A stretch of 49,480 bases of DNA. It comes from Plantago elongata. Taxonomy: Eukaryota; Streptophyta; Magnoliopsida; Lamiales; Plantaginaceae. Shown piece by piece: positions 1 to 15,000 of this stretch (positions are counted from its first letter, which is position 1; each line of letters opens with the position of its first letter). The translations under genes and the position numbers were made by a program. The stretch lies in NCBI GenBank assembly GCA_036897095.1, contig JAYMSP010000494.1, positions 1-49,480 on the forward strand, read 5' to 3'. The notes under the pieces are model-generated. The model searched no databases. It had not been told where the DNA came from and worked only from the letters and a program-made list of their open reading frames with translations.

Positions 1-26
1 GGGGGGGGGGCGGGGGGGGGGAGGGG
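1..26. repeat. G-homopolymer run at the window edge
   Basis: The first 26 bases are all G except for one C (position 11) and one A (position 22). The run falls inside the last intron of SCD1, just before its missing terminal exon. It could be a real G-tract, but at a sequence end it looks more like an assembly or low-signal sequencing artefact. Confidence 0.8.
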
Positions 27-92
27 GTCATTCATGAAGAGCATAGTAAGTCTGAAACAATATCAGGAGTACACGTGCAAAAAAGGACTAAC

Positions 93-3000
93 CATTGCTA
101 TAGATTTTTGTGGAGTTCTGTAGAGCTGCCAACCAGCCATTTTTGACCCTGTGCTAGAAAGTCCAGCAAGCCTCTCTTGAGGCCGATGGAAGAGGGACAT
201 TGAATTATCAGATGCCCCTATTCCTAACCAGTGCTCACCAGCATTTATAGACAGTATTGGGGCACTATGGATGGTAACATTTTTTATACACCGTATGCCA
301 CCTGCAATAACAAATAACAACACAGGTTAACTAACACCTCAAGTTCAGATGCACAGGGTACTCTAAAAAATGGTCACACTTTACTGCGAAAAGCAAGCAT
401 GTGACATCAAGGGATACATATAAAATATATTCTCATACGTGGTAACAACTGGATTTATTGCTCTTACCATCATCATTTTCCCAAAACCGAAGAAGCCCAT
501 CACTTGATCCTGAATATTGAATTATATGAACATCAGTGCGTTGGTATTTCATACATAGAAAACAAAGAAAGAAACAACGGATATAATCATACATAGATAT
601 TTCATATATAGAAAACAAAGAAAGAAACAATGAATATTAGTACTACATAAGTACATATGTCCTCTTTCCCCTCTACAAATGCAAGGTCAAGGATCTTAAC
701 CTGTAATAATGCCTTTATCTGCCATGGAGTATTCCACACATAAAACTGGACCATCATGGCAAGCAAGAACAGCATCGCATGATCCTTGAGACATGGACCA
801 AATTCGGGCAGTCCAATCATCACTACCTGTTATTACAGTGTCTCCAACCATTCTTATGGACCTGCACAGTTACCAAATGTGTCAGTCACCAAAATTATGG
901 GTACAGTTAAAGGAATCACAGTGTGCACACCTTATCCATTTTGAATGTCCTGAAAGCTTGTGCATCTGCCGTCCAGCTCGAATGTCCCAGATGTTTACAA
1001 TCCTTCAAAAGGGGTTATCAATGTGAGTCTTTCCATCTGAGGACATTGAATCCCAATATCTAACAGTAAATCGCACCAGCCACCATACATATTATCTTGA
1101 TGGTTAAGGTGCATTATACATGCATATATTACAAAATTTCATTTCTTTCAGACCCCTTTTTATACAAACATCAACGTAACTTAGAATATACAACTCCTTC
1201 CCACTCTAAATTACACACATATATTATTGGCACTTTAATAAAATTATTTGAGACTAAGATTCTATTTTGGCACCATATCAATTGAAATTACATCACTTTA
1301 TCCATTCTTATCGTGCAATTTAATTATTTTTTACACTTTAAATGATTTATAGTGATTATTTTTTTCTTTTTCTATTCTTAAGTCCCGATTGAATTACAGT
1401 ATGACAGAGGCAGTAAAGCTCTAGTTAGTATGTTGCAATGTGTAGATGTAAGGTTCTGTGTAATGGCACGGGTAGGCCCCAAAGGGGAGTATGCAATTTC
1501 TCAGAATTGTGAGGGTAGGCACTGAAAAATGACGTATATGCAGTTGTCTCATTCAAATGTCCTAAAGTTTTGGATAACTTCATTTGACTTACGCATCTCT
1601 GCCTCCAGCAGCCAATATCCCAGTCGAGTCATCATATTCCATGCAGAGTACTGCACTTGAACAACGACCTACAGTAGCAACACAGGTATCTGTCCTGACA
1701 TCCCACATCTTCACAGTTCCATCATGTGCAGCTGTCAGGACACGCTCGCCCGAAAGCATGCGTACAATGCTGACCTAAGCAAAAAAAACATACCAAGGAT
1801 TACTACATATGGATTGGGCAAAATACCAGAAACACTTTCATGTACATTCTAAGACTTGGAAAGTCATAAAACAGAAATCTCTACATTGATTTGTGCTGTA
1901 GCCTAATTATTTACCATGGTTAGGAACTACATAACAGAAAGTGTACTGCTCAACGAGCCACAAAAACTAATAACTCCGAGTTATGAAAAGTAAATACTAA
2001 AGCCCAGAACTCAGACCTCATAGTAGTTTAGACTTTAGACATCAAAGAAGCAATATAGACTTCTAAAAATGAAATTACATAACAGCTATCCTCCTATCAA
2101 GCACCTGTGCATCATGGCCCTTCAGTTCTTCCAGAAGCTGAGTTGTCTGCTTATCCCACACGAGTACAGACTGGTCATCTGATCCGGATACCACCTTCCC
2201 TCTGTCAGAGCTTATGGCTCGGACAGTTCTGTATATAAATGATAAAAATTGAAAATAAATGAGGATCAGCCACCGAGGGCTTAAATTGTTAAATCAGAGG
2301 AAGGTTAAGCATTTTTAAAGGAATACCCTAAACAGGTCAATACACGTCTACCAATGCAGGCATGAGAAGATCAACCATCGAATCAAATCCAACAGACCAA
2401 TAAGTTAGCACACATGCACTATACAGAGTATTTGGTTGGCAAAGCCATAAGGTGACTGCAGCTGAGTAGTCACCTTATATTCTAAAAAGTTATCTAGAGT
2501 AGCTTTTCAAATCAAGTCACCTTTCTACATTCATAACTGATGTATTATTGTCGGGAGTCATAAGGTGGTCTGGTGGCAAGGAGTTGGGGTTGTATGCAGG
2601 AGGTGCAGAGTTCGAACCCCGACAGTGCTGGAGTTATAAGATGGTTGAGACACGGAGTTATAAGGTGGTTCTGGTTAAGGCAAGACAAGGAGCTATAAGG
2701 TGGTGTTGGATAATTTGTACCTTGTAATATAATTAGCTTATTCAAAAAGAAAAAAAAACTGATTTATTATTGTCAAACTACTTTATTTTGGTCAAACAAA
2801 GCCATTCCACCTTATAAGGTGACTGTTCAAGTCATGCCAAACACACACATAGAACAAAAATGCAGACAACTACAAAGAAGTGCTGTTACCTGGAATGGCC
2901 CTTCAAAGTTGCCCTAAGTTCAGAACCACGAAGACTTGGGTCCCATATCTTTACCTGCAAAATTCACAAACAGAAATGACATTACAGTAATCTGCAGTCA

Positions 3001-6000
3001 AGCCAGCACAATATGAATTTAACCTTGAAATACAGCAAAGGCTCTATAAATTCATATTGTCGGGCCATGGAAATTTATTTATTTAGACTTTAGAGAGATT
3101 ATTTAGTCGACTGATAACTAATTTACTGAAGTTGAAAGAAAAAAATTGGATTCAACAAATATAAAATTACACAAAACAATTGTGTTCTAATAGTATAAAC
3201 AAAACATAATATGTATTGCATCAAAATAATATGTGAACTCGTTCTACACAAGTAACTATTATCCTACAATATTGGAAGACTGGGAGTTGGAGCAATCTGA
3301 TCTGGAAAATATTAATGTTAGCGAATGCTTCAGAAGCGGCAATATTAAACACTTTTCGGCAATGTGAATTTTGTTCTAGGCATAGAAACTGATTCAAGTG
3401 ACTATGTCAAGCAATGTGTGGAGAAGTAATTCGTGAGTATAGGGGAATGAACTACCGCATCAAAGGAACATCAATCAGTTTTACGGTTTTAGACTGGACC
3501 TGTGAAGATGTTTTTGATGTCCAAAACTTTGAGGAAAAGATGCGTAGTGTTGTTAAAATTTAGGTTGAATATTATCAATCTGAAGATGAATGAGTATGTT
3601 TGGAATCCATCACAAGAAATGAAGCAGTAAAAGCAGCAACGGTTCTTCAGAAGAATCAGACTTTGAATGAAAACTACAAAAATTTAAATTCAAGAAAATA
3701 AAATAACAACAAATTCATTTTTCTGAAAACTGTTTTTATGAATAATATACTTAAAATTAATAAGTATTATCCATATTTAATTGATTTATAGATTTATTGT
3801 TACAACGTAATTATATAAGGCATCTTTCAGAAATTTTCATCTTTCGAATTAAATGATTACTCAAATTACCCGAGTCAGCTTGGGAAAAATTATGATTTAA
3901 CAAGGCTTAATAACTATTTATTTAATTAATTAATTATTGTTTATAGAGGTTTAACAGTACAGAGAAAGGCTAGGTTTATGTCAAATGCAATAAAATTGTG
4001 GTTTAGAATCTTCCACATCACCGCATGGACTACATTCACATACTTGCGGTGGCGTTCTGCACAGGATCAAGGCAAGTCCTATAGACCTAGTCAAGGCATG
4101 AACTTTCTATAGTATAGTGCACTCTATAAATTTATATATAGGACTCAACAGTGCTACAAGGTACAAGTGACTGGCAGAGAGCATTTCGTTATTTTAAACT
4201 GTCAAATAAAGCAATTTAGATTGGTTATTTAATCTTACAGTGCAGTCTGTACTTCCACTAATAAAGAATCCTGCATCTTCACGGTCACCAACTAGATCCC
4301 AGACTTCTCTTTTGGTCACACAATGTAAAGCAGTGACTGCACCACTATGGCCTCGAAGCATGCGAATGTTGGTCTGCACTTTCTTCTGACCCACAGCAGA
4401 ATCTTGTTTCTGGAGAGATCCATTCTCTGTAGAGAAATTAACAATAAGCATTATGCTAAGAATGTTACATCATTTCTTCAGAAAATAACAATCACTATCA
4501 GACGTTGACTTACGAACACGAGTAAAAGATGTCGCTCTATCTCGGCTAAACATGCTCTGCACCCAGCTCCTTCCAACACCAGAAGCCTCAGAGGATTGCT
4601 GTGTGTCAATGACAGCATCTTGTGGGCGTGGCGAAGGTAACCCATATGAAGATACAGTTTGAGATTTGCCCGAATAGATTCCCCAATAACCAATACATAT
4701 TTGATGGATATGTGATAAGAATCCCCTGAGATTTATCTGATAAAATTGCAACTTTTATGAGAAAAAATAACCGTAGATTATTCATTAAAAGAAAACGAAT
4801 ATAGAACTTGGCTAAATGTCTGGAGCTATATATCATGCAAAGCCTAGTGGGGGTGAATATGGAAGCACGTCTCCACCAGCAAATTGATGATAAACATATT
4901 AAATATTTCTATGATAAGTAAGTTTCCAGCGAAATCATCTTATAAAGGATACAAAAAAGACAGGCAAAAAGGTTATAATCCGAATATTGGCATCTTACAT
5001 AAATGCAACAAGAGATGCATCTTGTCAGAAAGTAACTATTGTTTCATGTGAAATGATTGGTGTTCAGATTTAAAATAACTGATTGTACAAAAATAATATC
5101 CAATTGTTAGACAAGACAACAAAATGTTATGTGTATAATCATGACTACCAATCTGTCTTTCTATAACAAAATGACTTTTTTCAGGAATACCAATGTCTTT
5201 CTGTAAATTTAGATATAGACCGTTTCCCACAAGTTTATGCATAATACTCAGCTTTAGCAGAATAACAATTTGGATAGGATAAAAGATTATAAGACGCACA
5301 GATCATGTGTCTATTGCGCTACAATTATCACAGTATCATCATACGAAAGAATATGATAGTATGCAAGACTTTTAAGGTCAACTAAGCACCTGGATGGATC
5401 AACTACCCTAGAAGAAAGATGGATATGCTACTGTGTTGGAGCGCTTTGAATTAGACAATTTGTAAATTTATCAAACGTCTTCAAACTATAATATTTTTTT
5501 TTAGTCATGATTTTGAATATTTTAGTCCCATTTCTTCAACAGGGAACAGGGCAACAACACACCACCTAAGACACTCCAATGGATCATCAGCTTATGGTAT
5601 AGATCAATAGCACTAAGTAACTAGGCATACAGATAAACAATAGATATGCATATAGTCATTAGAAAATGATCAAACAGAAGGGCAAAAGCTCAATTGACAT
5701 TAAGAAAAATAAAGTGACAGACTTGTTTACTTAAATCATGAATCTTACTTACAATATGCTTATATCCAATGTTGTTCTTGCTAGCAATTGTTTCAATCAT
5801 GTGCCATGCATCAGTGTCCGGAAGTCCCAAGCCAGCCTCAAGAACATTAATGAAAAAGTAATTTGGTTATCATAAAAATAAATAATAAGATGCACTTTTA
5901 GGGGAAAAAAATAGGAGAAAAGAGGATCAGCGTATAGGAACAAGTACCATGTGGGTTGCCACAATTATGAGTTGAGTTGTCACCAGTGTTGCATAATTAG

Positions 6001-9000
6001 TTGACCTAAGAGAACAAAAATATTGCAAGAACTGTCATGGAAGGACTTTAAATTTCATCATTGTTTACACTGACTTGAGTCCCTACTAATTCTGTTTCCC
6101 AAGTACTCCCTGCGTCATGTTGATTCTTAATCCTTTTCTTCCATCCCAGCTGATTCTCCAGATTTCTAAATAAATATATCATTACTTTTTTACTTCCGGT
6201 GCCACTACTAGTTATTAAGAATATACCCAACCCAATTTCTTTAACTCACCATTACATTATCTTTAACCCCATCAATTATCTAATAAACAAATAAACCACC
6301 AAAGGTAGTTGCTAAAATTGCAAGGGACTTGAGTTCACTCAAGAAAGTCTTTGAGTTCAAGCCTCATGGAGGAACAAAACTCCATTAGGAGCACCACCCT
6401 TCGAAAAGGGCCCGACAATCACCCTCGCACGTAGTGAATACCAGTGGGAAACCCAAAAAAGAAGAAATAATAATTCTAACAGCCCAAAAATTCATTTTGC
6501 GAACTTTGACGTTTAAAAACGAACCGATCGCCAAAGCGGAGTTTGTAAGCATTGTTGACCCAAATTTTGCAACTTGTAACATTGTCCAGCCCATCACATA
6601 TCAAAAGTCCAAGCCCATTGTCTTTCAAAGTCATTCTACCAAACCCTAGAGTTTTTTATCAAAGTAAAACTTTTAGCCAAAACTTGATTTTCGCAAATAT
6701 TGTCTGAAAACCGCAGTCAACTTCGAAAATCGATTAACGGTTTGTTAACCGTTGGATCGAGCTGATTTTTGGAGAGAAGCTTTATAACAAATCATTTTCA
6801 AGTTGCACGGGACGGATCTCTTTGTTTTCCTCCCTAGTCATCCTGAGCATGATGTCATCCTTGAGGAACAAATGAGAGGGGCAAACAAACGGCTTCAAAA
6901 TTAGCCTTTGTTCGACATCATGCTCAGGATGACTCGGACAAAAACAGAGAGATCCGTCTGGTGTAATTTGAGAATGATCTGTTATAAAGCTTCTCTCCAA
7001 AAATCAGCTCGATGAAACGGTTAACGAACCGGAAACCGAGTTTTGAAGGTGACTGCGTTTTTCAGAAAATATTTGCGAGAAAACCAAGTTTTTGCTAAAA
7101 GTTTCCCTTTGAAAAAATACTCTAGGGTTTGGTAGAATAACTTTCAATATGTGATGGGCCGGATAATGTTACAAGTCACAAAATTTGGACCAACAACGCT
7201 TACGAACTCCGCTTTGGCTATTGGTTCGTTTTAAAACGTCTAATTTTGAAAATCGAATTTTTAGGTTGAATAATATTAATAATAAAACAACACACACTGG
7301 CTAAATTATCCTTTCTTGATGTAACTGGATTCAATATCTAATCCTACTGCAACTTCAATCAAGTAGGCTATTATAATCATGAGGTCAGAGAAGAACAAAA
7401 AAGAATTGTACTGATAGTTATGCCAATGTTTAGTGCTTAACCTTCCACATCAGAGTCATCAGACTTAACATAGCATGACTGAAGACGTTATAATCAAAGG
7501 GTACTCTGATCACCTTTAAACTATCACAAATTCACAATAGGGATCTGAAGATTCTCAGGAAAATTCTGAAATGGTACCTTAAGTTGTTAACTTACCATTT
7601 GGTACCATTACTTGTCACTATCGTATTTTGGTAAGCTTTTCAAGATACTGTATTTGACAAGTTGTCATAAAGGTACCAAAGTTGGACAGTGACAACTAAA
7701 GATACAAACACGGTAATGTAACAGCTTGAGGTACCGTATTCGGATTTTTCCCGAAGTTTCTCATTTATCTATTGTCTGACTAACTTGTTCGACACGGCCC
7801 TCCCCTTGTACATCCAGACTAGCAGAATAAGACCAGTTAAGGGAAGTTCTTTAGCTAAGTTATCGTGTATAAGATCTATGCTAAGAACTTAAAGCTAGGA
7901 TTCGTGTTTTGATTCAGCATAATTTGGTACGTCCAAAACATAACTATGGGTGGGGCCTGTGGGCCAGTGTCCTATAGCTGCTCTTAAGAGCTTCGTCAAT
8001 ACATCTAATAAAGAAACTGAAGTTAACTTTAAAACCACTAGGGCTAATTCCAAGAAACATAGAAGTTCTGAAGATCACACAATTAGTATAGGCACTTCTG
8101 TATTTCAAATTGTTGTCAATACATAAGCTGATCAATTTTGTTTACTGAAGCAATATGGAGTGAGAAGCATAATATCCTTACTTGCTAGAGAATCGATCAA
8201 GAAGTTGGTCAAAGTATCCTTCCCAAAAGCTGCAATAGATCACCATACATATAATCAGAAAAGAAAGGGAGGTGCATATGCACTACAACCGGTGCATAAC
8301 CATCAATGACACATAAAAATTACTACCACAGAACCTATCTAGTTAAACAATATAAAAGAAATTAACAATATTTACACTTGAAATTACTTGTACAGAAATA
8401 ACCACCTTCACTTAACTTATATAGGACATGGAGTTCGAGTTACCCATTGTATTATATTATTTGACAGTTCATGCTAAATATAAGACTGTTCATCTGCATC
8501 ACACCTTTAGTAGTAGTGTGAGTAATCTTGGACGTTAAAAATCATTTGAAGTTCAGCCACTGGCATAAAATTAGTCCAATCTTCTTTCATTTAACCAGGA
8601 TTTCCTCCATATATATTTTCTAGAACTGGATAATTTCTCGTCAAATTTTAGAAGCTACCATAACTACAAGAATGGGGTCTCAAACTTCATTTCCTGTGAA
8701 CAACTCTCCAAACCACTAGATCTCCATTTTTATTCGTTTGTAAGGGATTCTTTTTATTCATTGATGGTTACTAGTTATCAATGATGGTTCATGGGATACA
8801 AAAACTAAAGGGTGAAGGTTGGAAGCGATGTATCTTATTTATACAAATCAGTAGTTTTGCATTCATTCAAGATGAGAAAAATATGAAGAGTATAATAAAG
8901 CTGGTCTTTTGCATGAATAGAATAGTTCTCTTCCATAATTTCAATCTAGCACAATTATGTACATTCATCAGTCTACAGAGAAATCACACTCTGGCATCCA

Positions 9001-12000
9001 AGTATTAGACCAGCCCTTGGATGCAATTAGAATGATTCATATTCATGCTATAATAATGTTGATCATCTATACTAATTATGAAATAGACTTGGCTCCCAAC
9101 TGTTAGACTATATTGTACTTTCAGTCTTGCACAACTGAAGTCATTATAAAGTTGACTGCTTATTATGGAATATTCAAAATTCATTGTCACATGGTAGAGT
9201 TAACTGCAAAAGCATGAAGGTGGTTGGAAAGCTAAGTATAAGCATCTTGACAGAATATTGCACAATGACCAATAAAAGGCTTTGAAATTGAAATTGAATG
9301 CAATACTTGGTAACAGGTGAAGCGAGACCATTTAGACACAACTTCAATTTAGCATAAGATATGAACCAGTATCAACTTCATTAGTTTTAGCATACAACCC
9401 AGGTAATTACTGGAGCAGTGGGCTGAAAAAGTCTAATATTGCCCCATCTAATTTAAATTGATTCCTTCAAGAAACTTCACAACTATGATGGATGGTTATG
9501 CCAAATGTCATGGTATGTTCAAAGGCAGCTGTACCAGAACATCTACAGGGTGCTAAGGCAAGTATCTCAGCAGAGAAACAATGACAAATACACCTCATCT
9601 TCAAATCTCAATTAATTATTTACTGGCACGTGCATGTTTAACAAATATTTCACTTTGTCTTCACAAGATATGTCATAAAGTAAATACCACTGGACTACTT
9701 CGGTCCAGAAAGAGTATAGACTCCAGAAACAAAATTAGATACCAGTGCAAAAGCCTGTCAAAAGTATTCAGGATACTTCCATGATACTGATGCAGAGTAA
9801 TAGAGTAGGGATGATGTGGATAGAAAGAAATTACTGGGCTACAATCCAAAAAAGACAAACATACCGCAACTCCTCCCAGATTGCCAGAGATCGAAGGTGT
9901 CGTTGAACATAATCGGACACATTATTGACATCCCGTTTGTACATCTCAGCAGACACTTCAAGGGCATCTCTAATAGTTACCATGTCATTCCGGACAATAG
10001 CACGACTTATTGCCGTTTTGAGCTGAGTTAATGCAAAAATAATTAGTGCCCGGTTAACGATGTTATTTAGCTGCTTCAATAAGTAATATACCCAAATAAA
10101 AATTTTGTCAATGCAGGCTGTAACTTTACAGGGTCCTTTATCACCTGATTAAGATATCAAGTGATGTTTTTTAAAGTGAAATCCCCAAAATGTAACAGCA
10201 TCTTGCGCTCACCACAACAGTTTAAATACTTTCCACGTTTAGTATCAAGTCAATGAAAAAAGACTTAGGCTCATGGAAACAAACCATAATAAAGGAGGAA
10301 TTTCCAAAAGACCATGCCCTTTAGCGTGCAATAGAGCTCAAGTTCCCCAATTAAAAATTAGGATTGGAGAAGTCTTGTTTGAAAGCAATTGCATATAAAC
10401 TGTTATATGAGGTATTAAGAAAAGTTTAATTGAAGTCATGTTATTTGAAGGTGGTAAGTGTTTACGAATTAAAAATAATTTTGGTTGAATTAGGGTATAT
10501 AAGAATGTGTATATGCTACCTATTATTATTTCTTAATTTTAAAGATTCTTCATCCAATAGAGTTGAGGAGTCAAAATTATATTGATTGGTGTAATAAACC
10601 TTTGGGTAGTTCCCTTTTAGATAGTAAAGATTAATCAGTTCTTTACCCCCACCAATTTAAATTACCATTATTTAACAATATCACGCGAACAGTGATTAGT
10701 ACCTTTATAATGCGGTCGGGTCAACATCTTTTATTTTACATTATAACATCTACTTTATTGTAAAGAAGAGCAAATAAGATATAATGCTTCAAATAATACG
10801 GACAATCAGAACGTGCAAGCTCAACAAACCAGTTCTTTAACAGCAATAAACTGCTCCTCTGTCAATAGACCAGTCCATCCCTGATGAGAAAAATAACCGA
10901 AGTTATAATTTCAACACAAAGACATGCTTAGTAATTTGAGTTTGTCAGGATAGAACAGACCGAATGAATATGCTCCCTTATACATTCGACAAACCCACTA
11001 CCTCCAATTCCTTCAGCATCAGACTCAATTAAAGCTGGTGATAAGCAATTAATAATTATCAGCAAATCTCTCGTCTTTGCATTTCCGAGGAACCAAATAA
11101 TAAAACTTTTGCTACTAAAAGACAAGTCGTTGCATACAGAGCAATAACAGAAACATACCAAGAATGGTTCCATACTCAAAGGATGACAGAGGGTCATCAG
11201 TTGAGCCCAACTTTAAAAGCCGTAGCCATAAGCCCTGTTTGGATGAAATTACGGTCAGGTTTATTTCGTTTTAATACAGAAATCAGAACATAACACTCTA
11301 TATAACGGCATGTGAGAACTATTCTGTAATAGCTCACACTTGGGGTATATACAGTTGAGCATGCTAAAGTCTATACAATTGGAAGAACATCCCCTGATAA
11401 ATAAAAAACTAAAATACAATTTATCCACCAGCAATTTACACCGAGAAAGAGCAAATTGTAGATGTAAACATGAAAGGTCGGATGCAACAATAGTTTTCTT
11501 TTGCAGCTTCAATATGAATGAACCAAGAAAGTAAAATGAACTAGGTACGACAACAAAGCGCAGCTCAGTTGGTAAGACACTTCACCTCCAACCAATAGGT
11601 CGGGGGTTCGAGTCACCCTTTAGCCGTTTCAAATAAAAAAAAATGAACTAGGTACGCTAAAACATAGACAGGCCTTGAGAAGAAAAAGATAAAGGAGCTA
11701 CTTCCATGCAGAATCACCTATGTATATGTATGGGTGGAGATAACCAATTTACCAGTAATGGAACACAATTAGAAGACCTTGACATAAATGTAAATACTAA
11801 AAATTCCAAAAATTGCATTCACAGTCCAAAAATATCCTGACGAGAAAAAAGATGTACGAATAATCTAAATGTCCTAAGTATTTACAGACCATTACATAAC
11901 ATGTAGATGTAAGAGAATCAAAAGCATGCTTCCTACTTCCCCCGTCCTGGGAATAGCTTCCCGTTTGCTTTATTGGTCAATGAACTAAGAAAGGTGGTAG

Positions 12001-15000
12001 ATAGAATTTTTTTTAAATGGAAAAATATTTAAGTATGATAGAAATTGATAGTGTGCTGTTAAAGTAGAAAGTTAAATATTGTTTAAATGAATAAAAAAGA
12101 GATGGTGGTTGTTAAGTGGGGTAGGAGGTAATAAACCATAAAAATGGAAATGAGAAGCTTTGTGTGGGACGACTAAAATGGCAAAATGAGAAGCTTATCA
12201 TGGGACAGGAGAAGTACTATATATTCTCTAGAGAACTAGTTCTACTGTGAAAAGGCAATCAATCGATGCAACAAGTCAAATATCCTACAAGCCAACTTAA
12301 AATGTTCAAATATTACGAGAAAAATAGTTTAGACTTCAAATTACAGCTTAAAGAAAAGGAGTTAGGAAAAACATTGCACCTGTAGCTTCACTTGAATGTC
12401 TAAAACCATTCGCTCCCTTTCCGCCTGCACCAAATATATATTCTTGTGAGTTATTACTTATGAAGTTGGATCATCATAGCATATAATTACAACCCACGAC
12501 ACTCACAGCTCGCTCTCTCGGACTCATGCTCTCAGGCATCGAATCTTTGCCACCAAGCACCGGTGAACTACAAAAAGATTAGAAAAGACAATGAGTTACT
12601 ACAAGATCCGCCATCAATACTTACCCAAGGAATAAAAATAAATTGCCCAAGAGCACAGAGCTTCATTGTCAATGTCATTTCTTATCAAATAAGACCTTAA
12701 GGCATTCTTTCCAGAGTACTCGAGGGCTCCGCTTGCAGCTGCTAAAATCTGCTTTCTCTTTTCCTCCTGCTCTTCTGTTCTGGTGTTCGAAGGAAACCTG
12801 TCATAACAATGTTTGGCACCTGAACCTACACACAAAGACAGGATGAATCATTAGCATATCCAGCTGGTAATGCATAGATTATCTTCAGCACCATTTGTCT
12901 ACGTGTTCAATATCCAGTGCGCAATATTTGTAGTTACCCGGCATTCCTTCGGCAGGGTCAGATATAGTCACAATTTCTGGCTCAGTCAAAAGTGAAGGTA
13001 GAATTGACATAGGATTATGTCCCCTGCCAATAGCATCTTGTAACTTATCAAGAAGATTGCTGCCATTTTCTTCAGACCCAAGACCCCTCTCCAAATAATC
13101 CATGAATCCTTGGGACTCTAAAAATTGACTTATCTGTTACAGTTGCAATAGCACAAAAATTTCAATCTCCTTAACATATATACTAGGAATGGTACTTGCT
13201 GATGAAAAATTATATCTAAAGACCCACCATTGAATCTGGTGGCTGGTTTGTTGATCGAGACCGCTTCTTCAGAAAAGCCTGGTTGTTAAAGACATGTGTT
13301 GCAGTGTTTTCCTGCAACATGATGATTCAGTTAATTGCTTGATAAAATTATTATACATTATTTCATTAACATGGAGAAGATGGTAAGGCATCATACTATA
13401 AAATTTCGATAGCCTCCTAAAATTGATGCAAAGAATTTCAGGAATATGAACCTGCAGGATCAAGACATAACCAGTGATGAGACCAAGTTACAAAGATCAC
13501 ATGAAAAGACAGGGAACATCTTTTCCAAAAAATAGTCTGCCGGAGCAGAGAAGCCAGTAAATCTGTATAGACGGTCAATGTAAGTAGAAAAGAAACTACA
13601 ATCATAGTCATACATGGTATTAACGTCTAATAACGGATGATATGACCGCTGGAGCTATAGGCATAGGTTAGCAGCTCTTACTTTCCATTAACCACTACGA
13701 TCCAGGATTTATGGATACCAGGCATTAATCACAGCTAATACTCTTACAGCAAATACGCAACAAATGTCTTGCTATACTTTCCAGAAAGCAGAGCACATAG
13801 ATTGCTGTTTTGCAAGGTAAAACTGTTGAAGAACCAATGTGAGCTTCCGTATTGGTATACTCGACTTTATTTGACTTTAAAGAAGTAATCAAGGTATAAT
13901 CATGGAGTATGCTTCAATCATATACGGAATATAATTGCTATAATATCTCAAGCATGGTGATATATCAGAATTCAAGTTGAAAACTTGAAATTTATATATT
14001 ATAACTGACCTCCAATGACAAAGTTGACAGATCTGCAAGGATGATCAAAAGATTCATGAATTTTTTGTGATGTGTGAGCCTGACCGTGAGAGGTACCCAA
14101 GATTATTCCAACTAATTAACAAATTACAAAATCCTTAATGCAGATATAAAAAGTATACCAGCATTTGTCATCCATCTAACAGAACAGTGTAAAATACCCG
14201 TCTAACTGCAAACACTATTTTACAGTATATATATAAGTTTACAACTATCGGACTTATGCAATTGAGTACTTAAGTTAAATTGGACTCATTTGTAATACAC
14301 GTGTAGATTAGTCTTTAATTACAAAAACCTAATGTATTTTCCAATTAAACTACAAGCCCTAATTCCTAACAAATCAATATGCCACTAAAAAAAAGTCAAT
14401 CGGTCTTCTCCAATTAAGTATGGTATTGTCAGATCTGAACTTATGCGACAAGGAATTTCGCTACCTTAGGACCTAAGGTAGGACCTAAGGTAGCGAAATT
14501 CCTTGTCGTGTAAGTAAGCGACGGGAAGGATCGACACGATATCAATGCTTAAGAAAGATGGTTACAGAAGCCCTTTTTATAAAACACTAGTTATTTGAAT
14601 TCAAACTCTAATTCAGCCACAACAAAATCAATTCATCATTTAAAAAAGAAAAAAAACAATTACCAATCTTTCTATTCCATGTTCTCCATTAAAATTAAAA
14701 AAGATCAATTTGCACTAACCCAAACCCTAATTCAACTAAAAAAAAGTCAATCAATTATCAGAATCAACGATATATTACTTATCTTCATATACTTATTCTC
14801 ATGTACTAGTGTCAGTAATTAACAAACATAAGCATGAATAAAAGAAACAAAGGTGTTAAAGAATTCAAGAATATTTGCCTAATGGGAAAAGATGTAATTC
14901 ACAATAGTATATGTAAGAACTAAAATATTTGAAGTAACGGCATGCTTCAAATTTCTCCAAGAAGCACATACAAAACCTTGACGTAAAGGTAATTATAAGT

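Noticed and set aside
62..92. Alternative C-terminal end of SCD1 inside the window
   Set aside because: An acceptor-like ttgtttcag lies to the left, but the reading after it does not match the expected final WD40 strand and soon stops; the true last exon is outside.
11550..11639. Functional tRNA gene
   Set aside because: A- and B-box-like sequences are present, but the ends do not form an acceptor stem, an A-rich tail follows, and a perfect 17-bp target duplication flanks it: a SINE.
13511..13562. Candidate SCD1 exon encoding a segment ending ADYFLEKMFP
   Set aside because: It fits the phase but has a weak GTCTTT donor. The true exon (13397-13451, encoding FIFLKFFASILGGYRNFI) was found and matches the family.
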